Shown in pieces: positions 51,510 to 60,719 of a stretch of 64,000 nt of DNA (positions are counted from its first letter, which is position 1; each line of letters starts with the position of its first letter). The DNA comes from CAKSQL01 sp045649415 (GTDB lineage: Bacteria > Bacillota > Clostridia > UBA1381), in the NCBI GenBank assembly GCA_045649415.1, contig JAZRPY010000004.1, positions 1-64,000 on the forward strand. Reading direction: 5' to 3'. Position numbers and translations under genes: made by a program. Below the pieces are notes generated by a model, which was not told the DNA's origin, searched no databases, and saw only the letters and a list, made by a program, of their open reading frames with translations.

Positions 51510-52784
51510 TTGGAAAAGCTAATTGTTAAAGGTAACACAAGATTGTCAGGCGAGGTAATAATAAGTGGCGCAAAAAATGCAGCCGTTGCGATTATTCCTG
51601 CCTGTCTTTTAATAAATGGCACCTGTAGATTGGAAAACCTTCCTGTTATTCAGGATGTTAAATTATATCTTGAAATATTAAAGGATTTAGGTGCTCAGGT
51701 AACCTTCGTTAATAAAAACACTGTCGATATAGATTGCACCAATGTTAATTCCTTTGAGCCTGATGAAAATATGTCGAGAAAAATGCGAGGCTCAACATAT
51801 TTAATCGGTGCATTATTAGGCAGAATGAACAAGTGCATTATCCCACCTCCCGGTGGTTGTGATTTCGGCACAAGACCTATCGACCAACACATCAAAGGCT
51901 TTGAGGCATTAGGTGCAACTGTTGAAATCCTATATGGAAAAATTCATGCAAAAGCAGAAAAGCTTCTCGGTGCAAATGTGTATTTTGATTTAATCACGGT
52001 TGGTGCAACTATAAATGTTATGCTCAGTGCAGTTAAGGCATCAGGCACAACTATAATTGAAAACGCTGCCAAGGAACCTCATATAGTTGATTTGGCGAAC
52101 TTCTTAAACTCAATGGGTGCAAAAATCAGAGGTGCAGGCACAAACACCATAAAAATCACAGGCGTGAACGAGCTTCATGGTGGTACATATTCAATCATCC
52201 CTGACCAGATAGAAGCAGGCACATTTATGATTGCAGCAGCAGCAACCCGTGGAGATGTAACAATATCGAATGTTATCCCCCGTCACTTAGAGCCAATTTC
52301 GGCAAAGCTGATTGAGGTAGGTGCAAAAGTGGAAGAGTTTGACGATAAGATAAGGGTATATGTCCCTGAAAACACCAACTTTAAAAAGATATCCTTTATC
52401 GCACATCCCTACCCCGGATATCCCACCGATATGCAACCACAGTTAGTAACATTTTTATCTATTGTGGATGGTGTGAGTTCTGCTCGTGACGAGGTATGGG
52501 ACGACAGATTCAGATATGTTGACGAGCTCAAGCTTATGGGTGCAAATATAAGAGTTGAAGGAAATCTTGCAATAATTGATGGCGTTAAAAAGCTAATGGG
52601 TGCATCAGTGCGAGCAACCGACCTAAGAGCAGGTGCTGCAATGATTATAGCAGGACTTATGGCAGATGGTACAACTGAAATCAATAATATATATCATATT
52701 GACCGAGGTTATGAGAATTTTGAAGAGAAGTTCATCAAGCTTGGCGCAGACATACAACGAGTTCAGGTTGTTGATGCAGAGTGA
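51510..52784 (+). CDS. murA: UDP-N-acetylglucosamine 1-carboxyvinyltransferase
   Basis: First committed step of peptidoglycan synthesis, joining phosphoenolpyruvate to UDP-GlcNAc. The 424-residue protein has the N-terminal GAKNAAVAIIPACLL and the loop PPPGGCDFGTRPID with the catalytic Cys that fosfomycin attacks. It uses a TTG start with AAAAGGAG nine bases before it; no ATG is available near by. It heads a row of conserved housekeeping genes (walJ, rlmH). Confidence 0.95.
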   Translation: MEKLIVKGNTRLSGEVIISGAKNAAVAIIPACLLINGTCRLENLPVIQDVKLYLEILKDLGAQVTFVNKNTVDIDCTNVNSFEPDENMSRKMRGSTYLIGALLGRMNKCIIPPPGGCDFGTRPIDQHIKGFEALGATVEILYGKIHAKAEKLLGANVYFDLITVGATINVMLSAVKASGTTIIENAAKEPHIVDLANFLNSMGAKIRGAGTNTIKITGVNELHGGTYSIIPDQIEAGTFMIAAAATRGDVTISNVIPRHLEPISAKLIEVGAKVEEFDDKIRVYVPENTNFKKISFIAHPYPGYPTDMQPQLVTFLSIVDGVSSARDEVWDDRFRYVDELKLMGANIRVEGNLAIIDGVKKLMGASVRATDLRAGAAMIIAGLMADGTTEINNIYHIDRGYENFEEKFIKLGADIQRVQVVDAE

Positions 52785-52810
52785 TTTTGAGAAAGGCTGG
52801 TAAATATTAA

Positions 52811-53578
52811 ATGTTTCTCTCACTCATAAGTGGCTCATCAGGAAATGCCACATTAGTTAAGTACAAAAACACAACTCTCCTCATAGATTGTGGGATGTCG
52901 GGAAAAAAGCTTGAACAGGCGATTGGGGATATATCTATGACCTGTTTTGATATTGATGCACTATTGATAACCCACGAACATATCGACCACACAAGAGGAG
53001 CAGGCGTGATTTCAAGAAAATATAATATCCCCTTATATATGACAAAGGGCACTCACCTATCCTCAGATTTAGGGAAAATACCCAGTGAAAATATAAACTA
53101 TATCTCAAAGGATTCCCAATTTGAAATAGGTGATATAGGAATTGTCCCATTTGAAATCTCCCACGATGCAAAGGAGCCTGTGGGCTACAGCTTTTACACC
53201 GATAAAAAGCTTACCTTAGCAACCGATTGTGGAGTGCTAACCGAGGATATCCAAAAGCATCTTTTAGGAAGTGACGAGATAATTTTAGAATCAAATCACG
53301 ACCCCGACCTTTTAATGTACGGAGCATATCCAATGTCCTTAAAGCGACGAATTATGAGTGATTTAGGGCATCTGTCGAATATGGATGCTGCAAAAATGGC
53401 TGTTAAGCTATTAAATTCAGGAACTAAAAAAATTATGTTGGGACATTTAAGTCAGGAAAATAACACTCCTGATATTGCCTATGAAACTACCAAAAATGCA
53501 CTCATATATGAAGGTGCCAGACTTGGTGAGGACATTAGTCTTTCAGTTGCCAACAGGTATGAAATAACGAGGTTTTAA
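52811..53578 (+). CDS. walJ: MBL-fold metallohydrolase WalJ/YycJ
   Basis: A 255-residue metallo-beta-lactamase-fold protein with the metal motif THEHIDHTRGAG, the later ISHDA, and CGVLTEDIQK. YycJ/WalJ is a 5'-3' exonuclease-like protein usually found in the walRK operon; here the kinase and regulator genes are absent and it stands between murA and rlmH. It overlaps rlmH by one base (TAATG). Confidence 0.9.
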   Translation: MFLSLISGSSGNATLVKYKNTTLLIDCGMSGKKLEQAIGDISMTCFDIDALLITHEHIDHTRGAGVISRKYNIPLYMTKGTHLSSDLGKIPSENINYISKDSQFEIGDIGIVPFEISHDAKEPVGYSFYTDKKLTLATDCGVLTEDIQKHLLGSDEIILESNHDPDLLMYGAYPMSLKRRIMSDLGHLSNMDAAKMAVKLLNSGTKKIMLGHLSQENNTPDIAYETTKNALIYEGARLGEDISLSVANRYEITRF

Positions 53579-54054
53579 TGAATATAACATTTATTGTTGT
53601 GGGAAAACTTAAAGAAAAATATCTAAAGGATGCAATCCTTGAATATAAAAAGCGTATTCAAAGATTTGCTAAATTAGAAATAATTGAAATTCCTGACGAG
53701 AAAATCCCTGAAAATGCATCTCAAAAGCAAGAGGAGCAAATCAAGGAAAAGGAAGGAGAGAAAATCCTTTCAAAATTGAAGGATAATTCATATTTTATAA
53801 CTCTCTGTATTGAGGGCGAGGAATTATCAAGTGAGGAATTTGCAGATAAGATAAAAAATATTTCAATGAATAACAGTAATATCACCTTTGCAATTGGTGG
53901 TTCATTGGGATTATGGGATAGAGTGAAATCTCAGTCTAACTTAAAGCTCAGTTTTGGAAGGATGACTCTTCCCCATCAGCTTATGAGAGTGGTTTTAACA
54001 GAGCAATTATACAGAGCCTTTAAAATCAACTCAAACGAGAGCTATCATAAATAG
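53578..54054 (+). CDS. rlmH: 23S rRNA pseudouridine-1915 N3-methyltransferase
   Basis: A SPOUT-class methyltransferase of 158 residues that modifies helix 69 of 23S rRNA. It begins MNITFIVVGKLKEKYLKDAI and has the SAM-site segments FAIGGSLG and LSFGRMTLPHQLMRVVLTEQ followed by YRAFKI. All are standard. It is translationally coupled to walJ. Confidence 0.96.
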   Translation: MNITFIVVGKLKEKYLKDAILEYKKRIQRFAKLEIIEIPDEKIPENASQKQEEQIKEKEGEKILSKLKDNSYFITLCIEGEELSSEEFADKIKNISMNNSNITFAIGGSLGLWDRVKSQSNLKLSFGRMTLPHQLMRVVLTEQLYRAFKINSNESYHK

Positions 54055-54120
54055 TACATAAAGAACAGATTTTCTATATAAACAAACCTTCTTAAAAATA
54101 AAAAAGGATGTGAATTTTAA

Positions 54121-54990
54121 ATGGCAAGAACTGCAAGAAAAAAAAGCAGTACAGGAATTTACCACATACTGCTGAGGTCAAATAATACTCTGTTTTTAAA
54201 CGAAGAGGACAAAAAGTATTTTAAGGAGCTTCTGCAAAAATATTTCACAGACTCTCTTTCAGCCTGCATTTATGGATACAGTCTTACGAAAAAGAAAATA
54301 CATCTCATAATCAATGAAAAAAATGAGGATGTATCTACCCTGATTAAACCATTCTGTACCTCCTATGCAAGATACTTTAACAGAGTTCATAGTGTGACCG
54401 GAAAACTTTTTGCCGACAGATTTAAGTCCGAGCCTGTTGAAAGTAACATTGCCTTATCTCAGCTTATTTTATATCTTTATAAGGGTGACTTGGCTCAATT
54501 TAAGGCAGATAGAATAATTGCTCATAGCGATTTGAAGAAGCTTAATATATCATCTGTAAAAAAGGTGCTTCCTATGGACGATTATGAGAATATGACATAT
54601 GATGAGTTAAAATCTGCGATAGGATACATAACAGGAGACATAAAAGGATTTTCAAAGCTTACAGTAGCAGAAAAAATTGCTTTGATTCAGGAAATTGATG
54701 TTGACAAAAGGCTCAGAATTGGTTTAATAAGCAAGGGCTTGGGTATTGAGAAAGCACCCACCCCTGCACCAAAGAAAGCCACAAAGAAGAAGGTCGAAGC
54801 AAAGAAGGAAAAAGCTCTTGTGGTAGAGAAAAAGCAAGTTGAAAAACAAGCACCTGTCAAGAAAGAAAAGGCTGCGCCTGTTAAAAAGCAGGAGATACAA
54901 AAGAAGGTGGACAAGCCCGTTGCATTTGCTGAGGATGCACCAAAACCACAACCACCAAAGAAAAAGGAATTGAGCGTTTGGCTTTTGTAA
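54121..54990 (+). CDS. Transposase-derived protein, Y1/RAYT family, altered HUH site
   Basis: The first 170 residues have the fold pattern of REP-associated Y1 transposases: YHILLRSNNTLFLNEEDKKY, then SYARYFNRVHSVTGKLFADRFKSEP. The metal-binding HUH motif (normally HVH) is here Lys59-Ile60-His61, so one of its two His is missing. A Tyr remains near the expected catalytic helix (LYLYKGDL). The last 75 residues are a Lys/Ala/Pro-rich tail unlike transposases. No terminal repeats flank it. It sits between rlmH and a sigma factor gene, and looks like a domesticated nucleic-acid-binding protein. Confidence 0.7.
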   Translation: MARTARKKSSTGIYHILLRSNNTLFLNEEDKKYFKELLQKYFTDSLSACIYGYSLTKKKIHLIINEKNEDVSTLIKPFCTSYARYFNRVHSVTGKLFADRFKSEPVESNIALSQLILYLYKGDLAQFKADRIIAHSDLKKLNISSVKKVLPMDDYENMTYDELKSAIGYITGDIKGFSKLTVAEKIALIQEIDVDKRLRIGLISKGLGIEKAPTPAPKKATKKKVEAKKEKALVVEKKQVEKQAPVKKEKAAPVKKQEIQKKVDKPVAFAEDAPKPQPPKKKELSVWLL

Positions 54991-55052
54991 TAGAAATTAT
55001 ATTTTGGCAGGATATTATCCTGCCAAAATTCATATAAAAAGGAGGAAATTGA

Positions 55053-55616
55053 TTGGAAGAATTTGAGCTCGTTAAAAAAATTCAAAACGACGACAGAGAC
55101 GCTTTTAATGATTTGGTTATTGCCTATCAACAAAAGGTTTTCCATATTGCCTACTCAATGCTATTCGATTATGAAGATGCATCCGACGCTTCTCAGGAGG
55201 TATTTGTGAAGATCTATCGTTATATAAACTCCTTCCGATTTGACAGCTCCCTGTCAACCTGGATATATAGAATAACAAAAAATGTGTGCTATGATTTTTT
55301 AAGAAAGAAAAAGGTGGCAACTGTGAGTCTTGACAACGACAGTGACGACTCACCAAAGCCGGAAATAACGGACAATTCCAATTCTCCCGAAACAATTGCA
55401 GACGCTCACGACCTTCAGGCACTTGTTCAGTCTGCATTAAAGGAATTGGATGAAAATTCACGCTTTGTTATCACTCTTTATGACATAGAGGGCTTGAGCT
55501 ATGATGAAATTTCTCGCATATTAAAGCTACCCTTAGGCACAGTAAAATCAAGACTCAACAGAGCAAGAGAAAAATTAAAGAAAATTTTATTGCCAAAAAG
55601 AGAACTTTTTCTTTAA
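55053..55616 (+). CDS. ECF-type RNA polymerase sigma factor
   Basis: A 187-residue sigma factor with region 2 (DASDASQEVFVKIYRYI and STWIYRITKNVCYDFLRKKK) and region 4 (LSYDEISRILKLPLGTVKSR). The linker between them is long and acidic. It uses a TTG start seven bases behind AGGAGG. The following gene encodes a zinc-binding anti-sigma factor, so it is probably held at the membrane until an envelope signal arrives. Confidence 0.93.
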   Translation: MEEFELVKKIQNDDRDAFNDLVIAYQQKVFHIAYSMLFDYEDASDASQEVFVKIYRYINSFRFDSSLSTWIYRITKNVCYDFLRKKKVATVSLDNDSDDSPKPEITDNSNSPETIADAHDLQALVQSALKELDENSRFVITLYDIEGLSYDEISRILKLPLGTVKSRLNRAREKLKKILLPKRELFL

Positions 55617-55669
55617 ATTTTTCGTCTAAGATAATAAAGAGTATAAACAGATTAGGAGAGTTATAATAA

Positions 55670-56446
55670 ATGTTGAGCTGTGATGATTTTAAATTAAAAA
55701 TTGAACAATATCTTAACAATCAGCTTGATGATGCAGAAAAAGAGGAATTTCTTGAGCATATGTTCTCGTGCAAGGAGTGTAAAGAGGAGCTTAAATTCTC
55801 AGAGGCTATAGCTGATACCTTGAATACTACAGGCCTTCCTGATGTTCCTGAGGATTTTCTAAACCGTGTGAATATGGCAATTGACAAAGAGGCAGTCCCC
55901 TCCCATCAATTTAGTTTCAAAAAAGTCCTGAACCCACGAATTCTATCCTCCCTTGTAGCTTGTTTGATTATCGCTGTATTTTTAAGTCTTAATCAGAATA
56001 ACAATTTAACAGGAAAGCTTTCTATCAACAATCAAGATAATCAGGAAATATCCTATAGATTAAAAAACACACCTCAGGACCTGAAGCTTAAAAATAATGT
56101 TGAAAGTGTATCCATTAAAGAAGGTGAGAACAACAAAAAAACAAGGATAGCTGAGGATATCCCCTCCCCTGCTAACCAATCAACTAACGAAAACAACTTC
56201 ATTTCAACTGCGTCACTGATAATTGATGAAGTATATTCTATAATGGTGGATGAAAAAGACTTTGAAAATGTAATCAGTATTGCAAACATATTTTCAACCC
56301 CTACCGACGCCACACAAAATTCATATACTATGCCACAAGATATATATGAAGCCTTTATTGAAAGTTTAAAGGAAAATAAAATTGAATTTACATCATCAGT
56401 TCAAAATAGTGATATAGTTTGCTTCACAATAAATAAGAATATATAA
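55670..56446 (+). CDS. Membrane-bound anti-sigma factor with zinc finger
   Basis: A 258-residue protein. The N-terminal putative zinc-finger domain has HMFSCKECKEEL (the His-x3-Cys-x2-Cys motif) and should hold the ECF sigma factor. One membrane helix follows (RILSSLVACLIIAVFLSL, about residues 104-121), then an outer domain of about 135 residues without a recognised motif. It is encoded directly behind the sigma gene and ends before two terminators. Confidence 0.85.
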   Translation: MLSCDDFKLKIEQYLNNQLDDAEKEEFLEHMFSCKECKEELKFSEAIADTLNTTGLPDVPEDFLNRVNMAIDKEAVPSHQFSFKKVLNPRILSSLVACLIIAVFLSLNQNNNLTGKLSINNQDNQEISYRLKNTPQDLKLKNNVESVSIKEGENNKKTRIAEDIPSPANQSTNENNFISTASLIIDEVYSIMVDEKDFENVISIANIFSTPTDATQNSYTMPQDIYEAFIESLKENKIEFTSSVQNSDIVCFTINKNI

Positions 56447-56450
56447 TATA

Positions 56451-56477
56451 AAAGGAATGAAATTCATTCCTTTTTTT
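56451..56477 (+). terminator. First terminator behind the anti-sigma gene
   Basis: AAAGGAATGAA pairs with TTCATTCCTTT, followed by T residues. Confidence 0.8.
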
Positions 56478-56491
56478 ATTTTAACATTTTG

Positions 56492-56530
56492 AAAAGTGCC
56501 TTATAAAAAGCGATTTTAAGGCACTTTTTT
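56492..56530 (+). terminator. Second terminator behind the anti-sigma gene
   Basis: AAAAGTGCCTTA pairs with TAAGGCACTTTT, followed by more T. Two terminators in a row isolate the SLH gene from the sigma operon. Confidence 0.8.
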
Positions 56531-56548
56531 ATTTCCATAATTTACAAC

Positions 56549-56577
56549 TTGAAATTATGAATAAAATCCTGTATGAT
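56549..56577 (+). promoter_or_regulatory. Promoter of the SLH protein gene
   Basis: TTGAAA (56549-56554) and TATGAT (56572-56577) are 17 bp apart, about 100 bases before the start codon. The leader holds a GGTTTA/TAAACC hairpin near 56635-56653. I could not decide whether the ECF sigma factor also acts here. Confidence 0.55.
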
Positions 56578-56679
56578 AGTAAATGTGGTTGACATAATAT
56601 CGTTTTTATAACGAAATGTAAACCCAAAGAGGCAAGGTTTATATAAGATAAACCGACATGGATTTATAAGGAGGAAAAT

Positions 56680-59250
56680 ATGAGAGGTTCTAAAAAGATA
56701 GTTGCTAATATATTAGCTGCAACTCTATTGGCATCATCTGCTTCTGCTTTCGCAGCAACAAAGGATGCTACTCCCTACGACGAATCAATTAAGATATTGT
56801 CAGCATTGGGTATTATGAGTGGTGACGGTGACGGAAACTACAGACCAAATGACACAATAATTCGTTCAGAGGTTACCAGAATGGTAATTCACGCACTTGG
56901 ACTTGAGGATGCTGCAAAATCAAGTCAGGGTATATCAAAATTCCCTGATGTTCCTGTTGACCACTGGGCAAACGGGTATATCAATATTGCAACATCACAA
57001 AAAATAGTTGTTGGTGATGACACCGGAAAATTCCGTCCCAACGACAAGATAACCTATGCAGAGGCTATGACAATTTTAGTTCGTGCATTAGGCTATGAAA
57101 AAGTGGCAGAAATGAAGGGTGGCTTCCCACATGGCTATATCGTGGTAGGCTCAGACAACAAAATTTCAACCGGCGTTTTTAGTAGTGCTTATAAGCACAT
57201 CTCAAGAGGCGAGGTTGCCAGAATGACTGAAAACGCACTTAATGCAAAAATAATGGAGGTCACAGGCTATGGTGACGATTTAAAGCACGAGATAACTGAT
57301 AAAACCTTATTGAAGGATAAATTAAATGTTATCAAGTCACAAGGTCAGATTGTTGCTATCCCCAACACAAGTCTTGAGGGTGCTTCAAATCTTTCACAGG
57401 GCGAGGTTAAAATCGGCAACAAGGTATATGACACAGACCAAAACCTTAATAATTTGTTAGGCTACAATGTTGTTTTCTATGTAACCGAAACAGATAAGAG
57501 TGACAACACAATCATCCTTGCACTTCCTGAGGAGAACAAAAACTCATCTATTGAAATCAAGGCTGACTTATTTGAAAAAATAAGTGAGAAAAATGGTGAA
57601 AAGGTGTTGGAATTCTTTAAAACAGAATCTGATAAAAAGCTTTCTAATGCAACCTTGGAAACAGATGCAAAGCTTATCTACAATGGTAAGTATGAAGCTA
57701 TGTCAGATGAACTTTTGAATATGAAGAATAAATCAGGAAAGGTTGTTCTTTTAGATACTGACAGAAGTGGCAAGTATGACATTGCATTTGTTACAGAGTA
57801 TTCAAATATGGTAGTTGAAGAGGTTACTGCAAGTGGTAAAATCATCGACAAATACTCAGCTCCTGCAATTAAGCTTGACGAAGAGGATGAGGATATCTCA
57901 TTCACAATCACAAGAGGCTACGAGGAACTAAAGCCTTCTGACCTTAAAGAATTTGATGTACTTTCAGTTGCAAAAAGTAAGGACAGTAAAATCTTCTCAA
58001 TCGTTGTTTCCAATGAAACAGTTGACGGTAAGGTTACAGGTGTATCCTCAGAGGGTGTGTATATCGACGGTAAGCTATACAAAATAGCCGACAACTATAC
58101 TGCTCAAATCGGCTTGGGCACAGAGGGTAAATTCTATCTTGATATAGACAACAAAATTGCTGCAACAGACAAGTTATCTCAGATAAGCGACAGCTATGCA
58201 TACCTTGTTAAGGCTTATGCAGATATGAATGCAGATGAAGTTGCTAAATTCAAGGTATTCACTAAGGATGGTGCAGAAAAGCTATTTGTTGCAACTGAGA
58301 AAATTAAGTATAATGGTGTGAGAGGCAAATTGGCAACTGATGTTGTTGATGAGTTTAACAAGGAAGGCTCAACCAAAAAGCAGCTTATAACCTATACTTT
58401 GAACTCAGAAGGACAAATTATCGCAATTGACACTGCCAAGGATAATTCCCAAACTGGTGCAATTGACGAAAACAACTTCACAATGAATCATATCCTTGAC
58501 GATGCTAAATTCAATGGCGCACTTAATATGTTAGGCAATGTGAAGTTAGACGACAAAACAATCATCTTTGACATTCCTGAATCTGCAACAGACATTTCAG
58601 ACTACAGCATTGCTTCACTTTCAATGTTTGAGGATGGTCAAAAATATGATGCAATCGTGTTCGACAAAACCGAGGATTTCTATGCAAAGGTTATTATAGT
58701 AACCAATGCAGCCTTCCAGACAAATGCAGATTCATCAATCGCGATCGTTGAAAAGGTTGTTTCTGCAACTAACGACGAGGACGAGGAAACTGAAATGCTA
58801 TATGCATACCAGGATGGTAAGCAAATTAAAATAAATGCCGAGGAATCAGGAATTCTTGAAAAAAGTGAGGGTGTATCATTAAAAAACGGTGACATCATCC
58901 AATACCAAAAGAATTCTAAGGGCGAAATTGCAAGCATAAGAGTGTTGTTTGATGTAGATCAAAAGACAACTGAGAAGGCTCAAACTCCTGTTGAAAATCT
59001 GTCTATCCTATACGGAAAGGTAGAGAAAAAGTTCCAAAACTCAATGAATATCACAATTGATGGTGGTGAGGTTATAAATCTTCAATTACCTGAAAATGTA
59101 ACCGTTTACGAGCTTGACACAACAAGGGAAAAGAATAATATAGAAGTAGCAACCACAGGTGACATCATTCCTTTTGACGAGGACGAAGGAAATCGTGTGT
59201 TTGTGAGAATTTACAAGGATGTAGTACAGGAAGTTGTAGTTGTAAGATAA
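56680..59250 (+). CDS. SLH-domain surface protein
   Basis: An 856-residue secreted protein. A signal peptide (cleavage near ASAFAATK, residue 25) is followed by three SLH modules in about residues 30-190, with repeats such as SGDGDGNYRPNDTIIRSEVT and VGDDTGKFRPNDKITYAEAM. SLH domains bind pyruvylated secondary wall polymer, which CsaB at 29.4-30.5 kb would make. The remaining 660 residues are acidic, beta-rich and without a known domain. TAAGGAGG lies ahead of the ATG. It is a possible S-layer or major surface protein. Confidence 0.9.
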   Translation: MRGSKKIVANILAATLLASSASAFAATKDATPYDESIKILSALGIMSGDGDGNYRPNDTIIRSEVTRMVIHALGLEDAAKSSQGISKFPDVPVDHWANGYINIATSQKIVVGDDTGKFRPNDKITYAEAMTILVRALGYEKVAEMKGGFPHGYIVVGSDNKISTGVFSSAYKHISRGEVARMTENALNAKIMEVTGYGDDLKHEITDKTLLKDKLNVIKSQGQIVAIPNTSLEGASNLSQGEVKIGNKVYDTDQNLNNLLGYNVVFYVTETDKSDNTIILALPEENKNSSIEIKADLFEKISEKNGEKVLEFFKTESDKKLSNATLETDAKLIYNGKYEAMSDELLNMKNKSGKVVLLDTDRSGKYDIAFVTEYSNMVVEEVTASGKIIDKYSAPAIKLDEEDEDISFTITRGYEELKPSDLKEFDVLSVAKSKDSKIFSIVVSNETVDGKVTGVSSEGVYIDGKLYKIADNYTAQIGLGTEGKFYLDIDNKIAATDKLSQISDSYAYLVKAYADMNADEVAKFKVFTKDGAEKLFVATEKIKYNGVRGKLATDVVDEFNKEGSTKKQLITYTLNSEGQIIAIDTAKDNSQTGAIDENNFTMNHILDDAKFNGALNMLGNVKLDDKTIIFDIPESATDISDYSIASLSMFEDGQKYDAIVFDKTEDFYAKVIIVTNAAFQTNADSSIAIVEKVVSATNDEDEETEMLYAYQDGKQIKINAEESGILEKSEGVSLKNGDIIQYQKNSKGEIASIRVLFDVDQKTTEKAQTPVENLSILYGKVEKKFQNSMNITIDGGEVINLQLPENVTVYELDTTREKNNIEVATTGDIIPFDEDEGNRVFVRIYKDVVQEVVVVR

Positions 59251-59296
59251 GCTGCCTTAAATCATACGCTAAATATCTTCTCTGTCAATAAACCAT

Positions 59297-59328
59297 AAAA
59301 AAAGTGTGCAACAATGCACACTTTTTTT
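59297..59328. terminator. Bidirectional terminator between the SLH gene and lepB
   Basis: AAAAAAAGTGTGCA pairs with TGCACACTTTTTTT around a four-base loop and serves both convergent genes. Confidence 0.88.
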
Positions 59329-59342
59329 ATAGCTTTTTAAAA

Positions 59343-60020
59343 TTATTTTGTTATTCCCCAATCAGTCACAGGCCATATTCTGAACAATGATTTTCCTGAA
59401 ACTGCCTCCTCAGGCACCTGACCCACACTTTGATTTCTACTGTCAAGGCTTGCAGACCTGTTATCTCCCATAACAAAAACATGGTCTTTTTCAACTGTTA
59501 GAGGGAATTGTATTGAATTTGAAGTCTTATTTGTTATTCCGTCATAATACTCCTCATCAAGCACCTCTCCGTCAACAATAACCTTTCCGTCAACTAAGTC
59601 CACAGTCTGCCCCTCAGTTGCAATTACTCTCTTAACATAGTAAACCTTTTTTAAGTCATCAGGAATCTTTCCGTAGTTTACAAGCTCAAACCAAAAATTA
59701 ACATCCTTGCCATCCTCTTTTGCAAGCTCTTCATAATACGCCATTCTGTTCTTATAAGATGCATCAAGGATAACAATATCCTCCGTCTTTGGCTCATACA
59801 AAAGTTTTGCAACTATCAATCTGTCCCCATCCACCAAGGTAGGATACATGGATGAGCCATCCACCTCAACTATATCGAACAAAAATCCCTTTATAAGAAA
59901 AGCAACAACCAAGGCTATAACGATTGTATATACCCACTCAAAAATCTCTTTTAATAGGTTGAATTCCTTCTTCTTTTCCTTTGTTTCGATTTCTTCCTCA
60001 ATAATTTTATTCTCATCCAT
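59343..60020 (-). CDS. lepB: Signal peptidase I
   Basis: It cleaves signal peptides at the outer face of the membrane. The 225-residue protein has one membrane helix (about residues 30-48). The catalytic Ser57 lies in DGSSMYPT, Lys130 in YVKRVIATEG, and the GDNRSASLDSR box completes the site. Between the Ser and Lys motifs is an insertion of about 35 charged residues (around 88-124) that longer clostridial forms carry. It follows rplS, separated by a terminator. Confidence 0.95.
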   Translation of the reverse strand: MDENKIIEEEIETKEKKKEFNLLKEIFEWVYTIVIALVVAFLIKGFLFDIVEVDGSSMYPTLVDGDRLIVAKLLYEPKTEDIVILDASYKNRMAYYEELAKEDGKDVNFWFELVNYGKIPDDLKKVYYVKRVIATEGQTVDLVDGKVIVDGEVLDEEYYDGITNKTSNSIQFPLTVEKDHVFVMGDNRSASLDSRNQSVGQVPEEAVSGKSLFRIWPVTDWGITK

Positions 60021-60093
60021 AATTATTCACCAAAAATGCAATGTCTAACTCACATTCCCTTTCCGAAAAACATTTTGATTTATAAAGTAAAGC

Positions 60094-60120
60094 AAAAAGG
60101 GACATAAATGCCCCTTTTTT
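60094..60120 (-). terminator. Terminator behind rplS
   Basis: On the - strand AAAAAGGGG pairs with TCCCTTTTT around CATTTATG. Read-through into lepB is possible, because I saw no strong promoter for lepB. Confidence 0.6.
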
Positions 60121-60135
60121 ATGCCTTTTTTAAGG

Positions 60136-60489
60136 TTAGATTCTTTCCTTAACCTTAGCAGCTTTACCAACTCTATCACGGAGATAGTAAAGTCTTGCTC
60201 TTCTGACCTTACCTTTTCTTGTAATCTCAATCTTTTCAATGTTAGGTGAGTTTACAGGCCAGGTCTTCTCAACTCCAACACCATAAGACAAACGCCTTAC
60301 TGTGAAGGTACGAGCAATTCCGCCACCTTGTACTTTAATAATTGTACCCTCGAACATCTGAGTTCTGGTACGAGAACCTTCTGTTACCTTTTGATATACC
60401 TTTACATTGTTACCAACAACAAGTTCAGGTAAGTCGGTTCTGATTTGGTCTTTTGTCAAAGCACTAATGATTTCGTTTGCATTCATCAT
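60136..60489 (-). CDS. rplS: Ribosomal protein bL19
   Basis: A 117-residue large-subunit protein at the 30S-50S interface. It shows the family features GNNVKVYQKVTEGSRTRTQ, FEGTIIKVQGGG and GVEKTWPVNSPNIEKIE. Two ATG codons stand side by side at the start behind GAGGAGG; the second (60486) has the better spacing. The usual trmD and rimM neighbours are absent. Confidence 0.97.
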   Translation of the reverse strand: MMNANEIISALTKDQIRTDLPELVVGNNVKVYQKVTEGSRTRTQMFEGTIIKVQGGGIARTFTVRRLSYGVGVEKTWPVNSPNIEKIEITRKGKVRRARLYYLRDRVGKAAKVKERI

Positions 60490-60558
60490 TGAGCCCTCCT
60501 CTCATTTCTAAGATGTTCGTGCCGACCGAGGCAGAGGACCATCCGTAATAACTTGCTT

Positions 60559-60587
60559 ATTATACCACACATATATTGAAATTGCAA
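60559..60587 (-). promoter_or_regulatory. Promoter of rplS
   Basis: TTGCAA (60582-60587) and TATAAT (60559-60564) on the - strand with a 17-bp spacer, leaving a leader of about 60 bases. Confidence 0.7.
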
Positions 60588-60657
60588 GTATTTTTTTAAA
60601 AATTATTAAAAAAGTTAAAACAATTGTTAACAAACGCTATATTCTCTCTATCTTTGG

Positions 60658-60686
60658 TTGACTTTTTTCATCAATCATAATATAAT
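60658..60686 (+). promoter_or_regulatory. Promoter of the HtrA-like gene
   Basis: TTGACT (60658-60663) and TATAAT (60681-60686) with a 17-bp spacer, about 34 bases before the ATG. Confidence 0.7.
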
Positions 60687-60719
60687 TTTAATATAAATTC
60701 AATCAGGAGATGAAAATAA

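Noticed and set aside
54121..54990. Active IS200-like insertion sequence
   Set aside because: The HUH motif is incomplete, the tail is atypical and no flanking palindromic ends are visible.
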